Assembly: GCA_900752815.1 (NCBI GenBank)
Contig: CAADWS010000160.1
Span: 1-16,492, forward strand
Source of the DNA: Bacteroidaceae bacterium
GTDB taxonomy: Bacteria > Bacteroidota > Bacteroidia > Bacteroidales > Bacteroidaceae
DNA length: 16,492 nucleotides
Direction of reading: 5' to 3'
Shown: positions 1 to 6,876 of the stretch, piece after piece
Position numbering within the stretch: position 1 is the first letter of the stretch
How the letters are laid out: each line of letters starts with the position of its first letter
Notes under the pieces: model-generated
The model's database searches: none
What the model was told of the DNA's origin: nothing
What the model saw: the letters and a program-made list of their open reading frames with translations, nothing else
Position numbers and translations under genes: made by a program

Positions 1-2
1 CA

Positions 3-68
3 ATCCTGCAATATATTAACTACAAAAATGGAAAACCCATTGGCAGAGTTAAATATGCACTAATTTAA
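3..68 (+). CDS. possible C-terminal tail of a gene entering from the left edge (weak)
   Basis: This frame is open from the left edge to a TAA at 66-68 and reads ILQYINYKNGKPIGRVKYAL followed by I and stop. The residue mix is plausible for protein. However, 21 open codons in an AT-rich stretch are not significant, another frame is also open to a TAA at 61-63, and the segment overlaps a palindrome (36-81). No family is recognised. It may simply be intergenic DNA. Confidence 0.2.
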   Translation: MLQYINYKNGKPIGRVKYALI

Positions 69-81
69 TTCCGCCAACGGG
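36..81. repeat. imperfect 19-bp inverted repeat with 8-base spacer
   Basis: The left arm (36-54) and right arm (63-81) are complementary at 16 of 19 positions. The three differences are all of the transition type, so they become G·T wobbles on one strand or the other. The ends are GC-rich (CCC...GGG) and the centre is AT-rich. On the - strand the hairpin is followed by TTTT then CCATTTTTG, a terminator-like arrangement. A nine-base direct repeat TATATTAAC lies outside the arms at 12-20 and 87-95. It could be a terminator, a dimeric protein-binding site or an element end. The sequence alone does not decide. Confidence 0.45.
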
Positions 82-350
82 TAAAGTATATTAACGGACA
101 AAGCCGCCAGGTAGAAAATCATACAGAATTTTTGTAAAAAAACATAAAACGCTGACGGGCATACCTGCTTCATCCTGCAAAGAACCCGTCCGCCGGAAAA
201 GGCCGCTCCCTTTCCGTGCCGCCACGAGGCCGCATCCGGCAAATATCATTCCGGCATAACCCGCTAGGCTGCAACGGGCTACGCAGCGCTCGGCAGTCCC
301 GGTCCGGCCCGTCAGAAAAGGGCTGCATTCCCCTTCCCCTGCGGCTATGG
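82..350. other. intergenic stretch with no recognisable gene
   Basis: I see no convincing coding region, tRNA or promoter here. Short open frames on the - strand at 60-242 and 91-627 have no recognisable family and the longer one reads through the 21-base repeats. Composition changes from AT-rich (up to about 180) to GC-rich, which suggests the left edge differs in origin or function from the rest. Confidence 0.5.
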
Positions 351-437
351 AAACAGTCAGTACTTTAGAAAAAACAGTCAGTACTTTAGAATTTTCTGTC
401 AGTACTTTTGTTTTTTCTAAAGTACTGACTGTTTTTT
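351..437. repeat. 21-bp-period repeat block, locus 1 (four copies, three direct and one inverted)
   Basis: The core ACAGTCAGTACTTTAGA occurs at 353-369 and 374-390. A diverged copy lies at 395-411 (TCTGTCAGTACTTTTGT). An inverted exact copy lies at 416-432. The three direct copies are spaced exactly 21 bases apart. Copy 2 with its A-run (369-390) and the inverted copy with its T-run (416-437) form a perfect 22-bp inverted repeat around a 25-base loop. The block is AT-rich inside GC-rich surroundings. T- and A-runs at the outer ends allow terminator-like hairpins on both strands. The same unit occurs again at 14449-14515. It lies about 70 bases before the promoter at 504, so it could insulate that promoter from upstream transcription; that role is inferred. 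Confidence 0.9.
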
Positions 438-503
438 CCGCTCCGCCCGGCCGGTTTTCAGTCCCGCCACTGCCCCGTCGCACAACGGTTTTCACCACCC
501 GTA

Positions 504-536
504 TTTGCCCGATTTCCACAAAAATTGCTATATTTG
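504..536 (+). promoter_or_regulatory. Bacteroidetes-type promoter for the CoA-transferase gene
   Basis: TTTG at 504-507 is followed by 21 bases and TATATTTG at 529-536. This fits the Bacteroidetes pattern TTTG, 19-21 bases, TAnnTTTG. Transcription would start near 543, giving a leader of about 110 bases before the ATG at 655. The leader contains a small GC hairpin (GGCGG 580-584 with CCGCC 591-595). The promoter position also argues against a longer protein starting at 505. Confidence 0.75.
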
Positions 537-654
537 CGGCGCCGGTATCTCCCGACGTCAGCCTCTCCGGCAACGACCCGGCGGCAACACCCGCCGCCGC
601 TTCCGCGCAAGAGAGTTCCGGCATCAACTTAACCTAATTAAAAATACGAAAATC

Positions 655-2169
655 ATGCAGATTCCCGAGATAACCGCACAGGAGGCCGCTTCGCTGATTC
701 AGAACGGCGAGCTTCTGGGCATCGGCGGATTCGGACCTTCGGGTTCGCCCAAGGCCGTGACTCCGGCCCTGGCCCAGCGCGCCATAGCCGAACACGAGGC
801 CGGACGCCCCTTTAAAGTGAACATCGTGACCGGCGCTTCCATCGGTGCCAGCTGCGACGGCGTGCTCGCCGCAGCCGACGCCATCGACCGCCGTCTCCCC
901 TTCAGCGTTAATGCCGAATTACGGAAAGCCTTTAATTCGGGCCGCGTGCGCTACACCGACCTCAACCTTTCCGACAACGCTGCCCACCTGCGACAGGGAA
1001 TCACCGGACAAATAGACTGGGGCATCATCGAAGCCTGCGACGTGCAGTACATCCAGGGGCGGCTGCGCATCTATCCCACGGCCGGCATCGGCATCGCCCC
1101 CACCGTGTGCCGCATGGCGCGCAAGGGCGTGTTCATCGAGCTGAACTCCTGGCATTCCACCCGCCTCATCGGCATGCACGACATCTATGAAATCGAGCTT
1201 CCGTGGTATCGCACCCCCGTGCGCATCACGCAGCCCGTCGAACACATCGGTCTGCCCTACATCGAAATCGACCCGGCCCGTGTGAGGGGCATCATCCCCA
1301 CCCACCTCCCCGACGAGGCACGCAGCATGACGCCCTCCACTCCCATCACCGACCAGATTGGACAGCACATGGCCGACTTCCTGCTGTGGAACATGGAACA
1401 GGGCTACATCTCCAAAAACAGACTCACGCTGCAGAGCGGTGTGGGCAGCGGCGCCAATGCCGTGCTCGGCGCCCTGGGCAGCTGTCCCGAGGTGCCCGAC
1501 TTCAACATATACACCGAGGTGTTGCAGGAAGAGCCGCTGCGCCTCATCCAGCAGGGCCGCGTGGCTTCGGCCTCAACCGGCGCACTGACCATCAGCAGCG
1601 AACACCTGCAGGAACTCTATGCCCACATTGAGGACTACCGCGGCCGCCTCGTGCTCCGTCCTTCGGAAATCTCCAACTGTCCCGAAATCATCGCCCGCCT
1701 GGGCATCTGTTCGCTCAACACGGCTATCGAAGTGGACATCTACGGACACGTCAACTCCACGAAGATATGCGGCTCGAAGATGATGAACGGTGTAGGCGGT
1801 TCGTGCGACTTCACCTGCAACGCCATGCTCGCCACCTTCACCTGCGGCTCCACCACCAAAGATGGAAAAATCAGTTCCATCGTCCCCTTCTGCTCCCACA
1901 TCGACCACACGGAGCACTACGTCGACGCCATCATCACGGAATACGGCGTGGCCGACCTGCGCAACAAGTGCGCCACCGAAAAGGCGGAAGCCCTCATCGC
2001 CATCGCCCACCCCGACTACCGCCCGCTGCTGCGCGACTATCTGCGGCTGGCCAGCAAGAACGGCGGACACACCCCGCACGTGCTGCCCGCTGCCTTCGCC
2101 ATGCACGACACGTACCTGCGCAAGGGCGATATGCGCCTGACCGACTGGAGCGAATACATCGTGCACTGA
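655..2169 (+). CDS. acetyl-CoA hydrolase/succinyl-CoA:acetate CoA-transferase family protein
   Basis: This 504-residue protein belongs to the acetyl-CoA hydrolase/transferase family (class I CoA-transferase fold, like AarC/Cat1), whose members move CoA between acetate and other acyl groups such as succinate in the cytoplasm. The N-terminal GIGGFGPSGSPKAV, the central LQSGVGSGANAVLGAL, the following IYTEVLQE, and the C-terminal GSKMMNGVGGSCDF and ITEYGVADLRNK segments are typical. Glu288 in YTEVLQE is the likely catalytic glutamate that forms the glutamyl-CoA thioester. Length matches the family. The frame stays open back to 505, but I chose ATG 655: the added 50 residues look unlike the family, and the promoter lies over that upstream part. 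In a fermenting anaerobe it would recycle CoA during acetate or succinate metabolism; the exact acyl substrate is not determined. Confidence 0.9.
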   Translation: MQIPEITAQEAASLIQNGELLGIGGFGPSGSPKAVTPALAQRAIAEHEAGRPFKVNIVTGASIGASCDGVLAAADAIDRRLPFSVNAELRKAFNSGRVRYTDLNLSDNAAHLRQGITGQIDWGIIEACDVQYIQGRLRIYPTAGIGIAPTVCRMARKGVFIELNSWHSTRLIGMHDIYEIELPWYRTPVRITQPVEHIGLPYIEIDPARVRGIIPTHLPDEARSMTPSTPITDQIGQHMADFLLWNMEQGYISKNRLTLQSGVGSGANAVLGALGSCPEVPDFNIYTEVLQEEPLRLIQQGRVASASTGALTISSEHLQELYAHIEDYRGRLVLRPSEISNCPEIIARLGICSLNTAIEVDIYGHVNSTKICGSKMMNGVGGSCDFTCNAMLATFTCGSTTKDGKISSIVPFCSHIDHTEHYVDAIITEYGVADLRNKCATEKAEALIAIAHPDYRPLLRDYLRLASKNGGHTPHVLPAAFAMHDTYLRKGDMRLTDWSEYIVH

Positions 2170-2176
2170 CACACTT

Positions 2177-2200
2177 CGGGAAGAGGCATTCCCTCTCCCG
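2177..2200 (+). other. intercistronic hairpin after the CoA-transferase gene
   Basis: CGGGAAGAGG (2177-2186) pairs with CCTCTCCCG (2192-2200) with one bulged A around a 5-base loop. There is no T-run after it, so it is not a classic terminator. It may be an mRNA stability or processing element between two co-transcribed genes. Confidence 0.35.
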
Positions 2201-2245
2201 CCTGCATAACCATCCATTACCCAATCTTAGAGAAAAAGGAACACC

Positions 2246-3754
2246 ATGAGTCTGACCCGTCTATTACGTCCTCTGCTCACCCGCCGCATCGGCGCCATTG
2301 AACGCTATGCCACCGGTGCAGAGGAAATCCAGCGCAAAGTGCTGGCACAGCTGCTCCGCAAGGCAGCCGACACCGAATGGGGACGCCAATATAAATATGA
2401 CAGCCTGAGAAATTACGAACAGTTCGCCGCCACCGTGCCCGTCAACACCTACGAGGAACTCAAAGGCAACATCGACCGCATGCGCCACGGCGAGCGCGAC
2501 ATCCTCTGGCCGGGACGCGTGCGCTGGTATGCCAAATCATCGGGCACCACCAACGACAAGAGTAAATTCATCCCCGTCAGCCCGCAGGGACTGCAGGACA
2601 CCCACTACGCCGGCGGTGCCGACGCACTGGCCCTCTACCTGCGCAATACGCCCGACGCCCGCCTGCTCGACGGAAGAGCGCTCATCCTGGGCGGCAGCCA
2701 TGCCCCCAACTACAACCTGCCCCACTCCCTGGTGGGCGACCTCTCGGCCATCCTCATCGAAAACATCAATCCGCTGGTCAACCTCATCCGCGTTCCGCCC
2801 AAACCCGTGGCCCTGCTCGCCGACTTTGAGGAAAAGCGCGACCGCATTGCCGAAATCGCCCTCCACAAGAACGTGACCAACCTCAGCGGCGTTCCGTCCT
2901 GGATGATGGCCGTCATCAACCGCGTGCTCGAGATTTCCGGAAAAAAATATCTCGACGAAGTGTGGCCCAACCTCGAAGTGTTCTTCCACGGCGGCGTGGC
3001 CTTCACGCCTTACCGTGAACAATACAAACGGCTGATACGCTCTCCGCGCATGCACTACATGGAAACCTACAATGCGTCCGAAGGCTTCTTCGGACTGCAG
3101 GACGACCCGTCCGACCTCTCCATGCTCCTCATGCTCGACTACGGCGTGTTCTACGAATTCATCCCCCTGGAGGAAGTAGGCCTCAACCATCCCACCGTTC
3201 TCCCGCTCTGGGAAGTGGAAACCGGCCGGAGCTATGCCATCGTCATCTCCACCTCCTGCGGCCTGTGGCGCTATCAGATTGGCGACACCGTGCGCTTCAC
3301 CTCCGTCGCGCCCTACAAGTTCATCATCAGCGGCCGCACCAAGTCGTTCATCAACGCATTCGGCGAGGAACTGGTGGTCGACAATGCCGAAAAAGGGCTT
3401 CAGTACGCCTGCGAACAGACGGGCGCCATCGTTTCCGAATATACAGCCGCGCCGGTCTTTATGGACGACAACGGCAAATGCCGGCACCAGTGGGTCATTG
3501 AGTTCGAACAGCAGCCCGCCGACCTGGCCCGCTTTGCCGAACTGCTCGACCGCCGCCTCCAGGAAATCAACTCCGACTATGAAGCCAAGCGCTACAAAAA
3601 CCTCACGCTCCAGCCGCTCGAAATCGTCGTAGCCCGCAAGAACCTGTTCAACGACTGGCTCCGCAGCCGCGGCAAACTCGGCGGACAGCACAAGGTGCCC
3701 CGACTGGCCAACAACCGCGAAATCATCGAGCAGGTGCTCAAGATGAACGAATAA
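2246..3754 (+). CDS. GH3 auxin-responsive promoter family protein (acyl-adenylating amido-synthetase fold)
   Basis: This 502-residue protein matches the GH3 family, part of the ANL adenylating superfamily. In plants these enzymes adenylate a carboxylic acid and join it to an amino acid; the bacterial substrate is unknown. Three ATP/AMP motifs are visible: the phosphate-binding loop SSGTTNDKSKF from residue 98, YNASEG at 275-280, and YQIGDTVRF at 343-351 (YRxGD-like). The C-terminal part has an FGEE segment and a basic RGKLGGQHKVPRL near the end, as in bacterial members. No signal peptide or membrane segment is seen, so it should be cytoplasmic. AAAGGAACACC precedes the ATG, an unusually good ribosome-binding site for this group. 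It starts 76 bases after the CoA-transferase stop on the same strand with no terminator between, so the two are probably co-transcribed. Confidence 0.88.
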   Translation: MSLTRLLRPLLTRRIGAIERYATGAEEIQRKVLAQLLRKAADTEWGRQYKYDSLRNYEQFAATVPVNTYEELKGNIDRMRHGERDILWPGRVRWYAKSSGTTNDKSKFIPVSPQGLQDTHYAGGADALALYLRNTPDARLLDGRALILGGSHAPNYNLPHSLVGDLSAILIENINPLVNLIRVPPKPVALLADFEEKRDRIAEIALHKNVTNLSGVPSWMMAVINRVLEISGKKYLDEVWPNLEVFFHGGVAFTPYREQYKRLIRSPRMHYMETYNASEGFFGLQDDPSDLSMLLMLDYGVFYEFIPLEEVGLNHPTVLPLWEVETGRSYAIVISTSCGLWRYQIGDTVRFTSVAPYKFIISGRTKSFINAFGEELVVDNAEKGLQYACEQTGAIVSEYTAAPVFMDDNGKCRHQWVIEFEQQPADLARFAELLDRRLQEINSDYEAKRYKNLTLQPLEIVVARKNLFNDWLRSRGKLGGQHKVPRLANNREIIEQVLKMNE

Positions 3755-3782
3755 ACCGTCAAGACCCATCGCCTGTCTCCCC

Positions 3783-3819
3783 CCGCAGCCGGCTCCGGCA
3801 GAATACAGCCGCAGCCGGC
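3783..3819. repeat. short direct repeat between two genes
   Basis: CCGCAGCCGGC occurs at 3783-3793 and again at 3809-3819 in the 88-base gap between the GH3 gene and the lipoprotein gene. It is short and GC-rich and may be chance or a small duplication. Confidence 0.4.
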
Positions 3820-3842
3820 CGCGGCACCACTGAAGAAGATAT

Positions 3843-5816
3843 ATGAAGAAAAAGCAAATCCGCCGCCCGTCACACCCGGCGGGCCTGTATGCCGGCCGCA
3901 TGCCGGCCGCCGCATGGCTCATCGTCCTGCTCGGCCTGCTTGCGGCCTGCGCCAATCCCGGAAGCGGCCCCGACGGAGGTCCGTACGACGAAACTCCGCC
4001 CCGCATCCTGCACATGTCGCCCGCCATCGGCGCCAGAAATTCATCGGCCGACAAGGTGACACTCACTTTCGACGAATATATCAAACTGGAAAATGCCGTC
4101 GAAAAAATCATTGTGTCGCCACCGCAGATTGAAATGCCCGAGATCAAGACCAGCGGCAAGAAAATCACCGTCAAACTGCTCGACACTCTCCAGCAGAACA
4201 CCACCTATACCATCGACTTCTCCGATGCCATTCTCGACAACAACGAAGGAAACCCGATGGGACAGTTTACGTTCTACTATTCCACCGGTCCGCAACTCGA
4301 CACCATGGAAGTGGCCGGACACGTGCTTGCCGCCGACAATCTGGAACCGGTAAAAGGCATCCTTGTAGGTCTCCACAGCGATACCACCGATACGGCTTTC
4401 ACCCAGCGTCCCTTCGAGCGTGTGGCCCGCACCAACGGTGACGGACATTTCACTATCAAGGGCATCGCCCCCGGCCGTTACCGCATTTATGCACTCAAGG
4501 ATATAGACAACGACTTCAAGAAGGCACGCGGCGAAATGCTGGCTTTCAACAAAGAAATCATTGTCCCGTCCTCCTATCCCGACGTCCGCTACGACACGGC
4601 ATGGATAGATACTATCCGCTACGATACCATCCGCGAAATCCAATATACCCACTATACCCCCGACAACGTCGTGCTGCGCGCCTTCACCGAGCAGCGCAAC
4701 GAACGCCATCTGCTCAAGACACAACGCGACGTGCCGGAATGGTTCCGCATCTACTTCACCGCTCCTTCAAGCCAGTTGCCCGTCATCAAGGGCCTTAACT
4801 TCGACGAGAAGGATGCCTTTCTCGTACAACGCTCGGCCGGCAACGACACCGTCACCTACTGGCTGCGCGACTTCAAGCACTTCCCGCAAGTCGACACCCT
4901 GCATCTGACCTGCACCTATGAGGCTTTCGACGACTCCACCCGCCAGAACGTGATGCGCACCGACACCTTCAACCTCATCCCCCGGCAGACACTGGCCCGC
5001 CGCCTCAAGGAAAAGGAAGAGGAAATGGAAAAGTGGAAGAAAAAACTGGAAAGACGCCACAAGCGCGGCGACTATTCCAACGAGACCCCGCCCGTCGAGT
5101 TCCTGCGCATCAACCAGATGAAGGCCGGAAAGCTCTCGCCCATCGAAAACGTCAGCTTCTCCGTTGATGAGCCGCTGGCCAGCGTCGACACGGCCGGCAT
5201 CCACCTCCTGCTCAAGAAGGATTCGCTCCTCTTCGAAGCGCCGTTCCTGCTGCAGCGCGACTCGCTCAACCTGACCCGCTACACCCTCATGGGCGAATGG
5301 CGGCCCGGACAGAGTTACGAACTGAAAATAGATTCTCTGGCGCTCACCGGCATCTCCGGCAAGTACAACGACCATCTGAAGCAGAACATCACCATCCCCA
5401 AGATGGAGGAATACGGCGCGCTCTTCGTGATCCTGCCCGATGCCGACACCTGCGCCGTCGTGCAGCTCATGGTCTCCGACGACAAAATCTCCAAACAGTA
5501 TGACGTCAAGAACCGGCAGGCAGAATTCTTCTACCTGAACCCCGGCAGATATTACCTCCGCCTGTTCTACGACCGCAACGGCAACGGACGCTGGGACACC
5601 GGCGATTACGACAAGGGACTGCAACCGGAAGAGGTGTACTATTTCCCGCAGGCCATCGACGTACGCGCCAACTGGGATATTGAGCAGACCTGGCGCGTCA
5701 AGGAACTCCCGCTCACCCAGCAGAAGCCCCGCGAACTCATCAAGCAGAAGGAAGACCCGAAGAAGAGCCCGCGCAGCCGCAATGCCGAACGCGCACGACA
5801 GCTGGGCCGCAGATAA
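3843..5816 (+). CDS. Ig-like domain-containing lipoprotein (Big_5/SbsA-type), function unknown
   Basis: This 657-residue protein has a basic N-terminus (KKKQIRR), a hydrophobic segment (about 22-33) and a lipobox LLAAC with the lipidated Cys36, so it should be an envelope lipoprotein. The next residues, ending GGPYDETPPRI, are typical of Bacteroidetes Ig-like (Big_5) proteins. Domains seen: the Ig-like region at about 51-150, a carboxypeptidase-regulatory-like beta-sandwich at about 155-220 (VAGHVL ... GRYRIYALKD), a charged helical stretch at about 385-410, and an acidic DRNGNGRWDTGDY loop from residue 577 that could bind calcium. The C-terminus is strongly basic. ATG 3843 is preferred over Met20 because it gives the positive charge a lipoprotein signal needs. 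It probably forms an operon with the GH3 gene before it and the DUF3108 gene after it. Its role is not known. Confidence 0.85.
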   Translation: MKKKQIRRPSHPAGLYAGRMPAAAWLIVLLGLLAACANPGSGPDGGPYDETPPRILHMSPAIGARNSSADKVTLTFDEYIKLENAVEKIIVSPPQIEMPEIKTSGKKITVKLLDTLQQNTTYTIDFSDAILDNNEGNPMGQFTFYYSTGPQLDTMEVAGHVLAADNLEPVKGILVGLHSDTTDTAFTQRPFERVARTNGDGHFTIKGIAPGRYRIYALKDIDNDFKKARGEMLAFNKEIIVPSSYPDVRYDTAWIDTIRYDTIREIQYTHYTPDNVVLRAFTEQRNERHLLKTQRDVPEWFRIYFTAPSSQLPVIKGLNFDEKDAFLVQRSAGNDTVTYWLRDFKHFPQVDTLHLTCTYEAFDDSTRQNVMRTDTFNLIPRQTLARRLKEKEEEMEKWKKKLERRHKRGDYSNETPPVEFLRINQMKAGKLSPIENVSFSVDEPLASVDTAGIHLLLKKDSLLFEAPFLLQRDSLNLTRYTLMGEWRPGQSYELKIDSLALTGISGKYNDHLKQNITIPKMEEYGALFVILPDADTCAVVQLMVSDDKISKQYDVKNRQAEFFYLNPGRYYLRLFYDRNGNGRWDTGDYDKGLQPEEVYYFPQAIDVRANWDIEQTWRVKELPLTQQKPRELIKQKEDPKKSPRSRNAERARQLGRR

Positions 5817-5965
5817 TCCCGGAGGCAGTAGCTCTCCGCCCTCCCGCCTTCCGCCCCGGCACGGCCACGCCTCCAGCAACGGCCTCCACGGCGAAGATGA
5901 CATCCCAAGCCGGAAACGGCATATGGACTCCCACCATTCAGACAACCCCTTAACCCCTGGAAACC

Positions 5966-6787
5966 ATGAAACGATACGCACAACTGCTGTTGCTCAGCCT
6001 TTGCTGCACGCTGGTGTTCCCCACGATAGCCCACGCCCAATGTTCAGCCAAGAATACGGCCTTCAAAAGCGGCGAAACGCTCATCTATGACCTCTACTTC
6101 AACTGGAAGTTCGTGTGGATCAAGGTGGGCTCCGCTTCCATGAACACCACGGAAACCGTCTACAACGGGAAGCCGGCCTACAAGAACTACCTGATTACCC
6201 GCGGCTCCAAAACGGCCGACAAGTTCTTCGTCATGCGCGACACCCTCATGTGCTACACCGGGCTCGACCTCACCCCGCTCTACTACCGCAAGGGAGCCTT
6301 TGAGGGCAACACCTACCGCAAGGAGGAAGTGTGGTACAGCTACACCCCGACCACCTGCAAGGTCGACATGTTCTACCAGCGCAACACGAACGAGCCGAAG
6401 CGCAGCCAGTTTGAAAGCAACCAGTGTGCCTTCGACATGCTCAGCATGATGATGCGCGCCCGCTCGTTCGACGCTTCCGAATACAAGAAGGGCCACCGCA
6501 TCAAGTTCATCATGGCCGACGGCCGGCAATGCCAGCCGCAGTACATCATCTACCGCGGCAAGGAGACCTTCAAGATGGAAAATTCCGAAACGAAATACCG
6601 TTGTCTTGTCTTCTCGTTCGTGGAAACGAAAGACGGAAAAGAGGAAGAAGTCGTGACGTTCTACATCACCGATGACGCCAACCATCTGCCCGTCCGGCTC
6701 GACATGTATCTCAATTTCGGCAGCGCCAAGGCCTTTCTGAAAGGCGCCAGCGGCCTGCGCAACCCGCAAACGGCGAAAATCAAATAA
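5966..6787 (+). CDS. DUF3108 domain-containing exported protein
   Basis: This 273-residue protein has a clear signal peptide (MKRYAQLLLLSLCCTLVFPT) with likely cleavage after AHA at residue 24. The mature part starts QCSAKNTAFKSGETLIYDLYFNWKFVWIKVGSASM, which is the DUF3108 pattern: a beta-rich periplasmic or outer-membrane-associated domain (compare the KVGSA, MRDTLMCYTGLDLTPLYYRK and FDMLSMMM segments). Late in the protein comes LPVRLDMYLNFGSAKAFLKG. The molecular function of the family is unknown. It lies 149 bases after the Ig-like lipoprotein on the same strand and is followed by a hairpin terminator. The pairing suggests that both exported proteins work in the same envelope process, but this is inference. 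Confidence 0.85.
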   Translation: MKRYAQLLLLSLCCTLVFPTIAHAQCSAKNTAFKSGETLIYDLYFNWKFVWIKVGSASMNTTETVYNGKPAYKNYLITRGSKTADKFFVMRDTLMCYTGLDLTPLYYRKGAFEGNTYRKEEVWYSYTPTTCKVDMFYQRNTNEPKRSQFESNQCAFDMLSMMMRARSFDASEYKKGHRIKFIMADGRQCQPQYIIYRGKETFKMENSETKYRCLVFSFVETKDGKEEEVVTFYITDDANHLPVRLDMYLNFGSAKAFLKGASGLRNPQTAKIK

Positions 6788-6821
6788 ACGCGGCGGCACC
6801 GTTTTCCGCCAGCATCAGGAC

Positions 6822-6850
6822 AAGTCCCCCATCAACAGCCGGGGGACTTT
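6822..6850 (+). terminator. hairpin terminator after the DUF3108 gene
   Basis: AAGTCCCCC (6822-6830) pairs perfectly with GGGGGACTT (6841-6849) around a 10-base loop, followed by a short T-run and GCC. It starts 34 bases after the DUF3108 stop. The T-run is short, so termination may be partial. It ends only 27 bases before the pdxB start, so it could also act in the pdxB leader. Confidence 0.65.
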
Positions 6851-6876
6851 GCCATATCTCCCAATTCATTCCTGCC

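Noticed and set aside
351..437. CRISPR array
   Set aside because: The units are 21 bases with only about four bases between cores, no unique spacers, mixed orientation, and no cas genes in the window.
91..627. - strand open frame of 178 residues
   Set aside because: It reads through the repeats and promoter region; no recognisable family, composition looks non-coding.
347..637. + strand open frame of 96 residues
   Set aside because: It is mostly translation of the 21-base repeats and then of the promoter and leader; no family resemblance.
505..654. 50-residue N-terminal extension of the CoA-transferase
   Set aside because: It overlaps the promoter boxes, lies before the predicted transcript start, and does not resemble the family; the protein from ATG 655 already has full length.
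2537..4204. 555-residue open frame on the - strand
   Set aside because: It is antisense to the well-supported GH3 and lipoprotein genes; long antisense frames are common at this GC content.
4767..5981. 404-residue - strand open frame
   Set aside because: Antisense to the Ig-like lipoprotein gene, with no family features.
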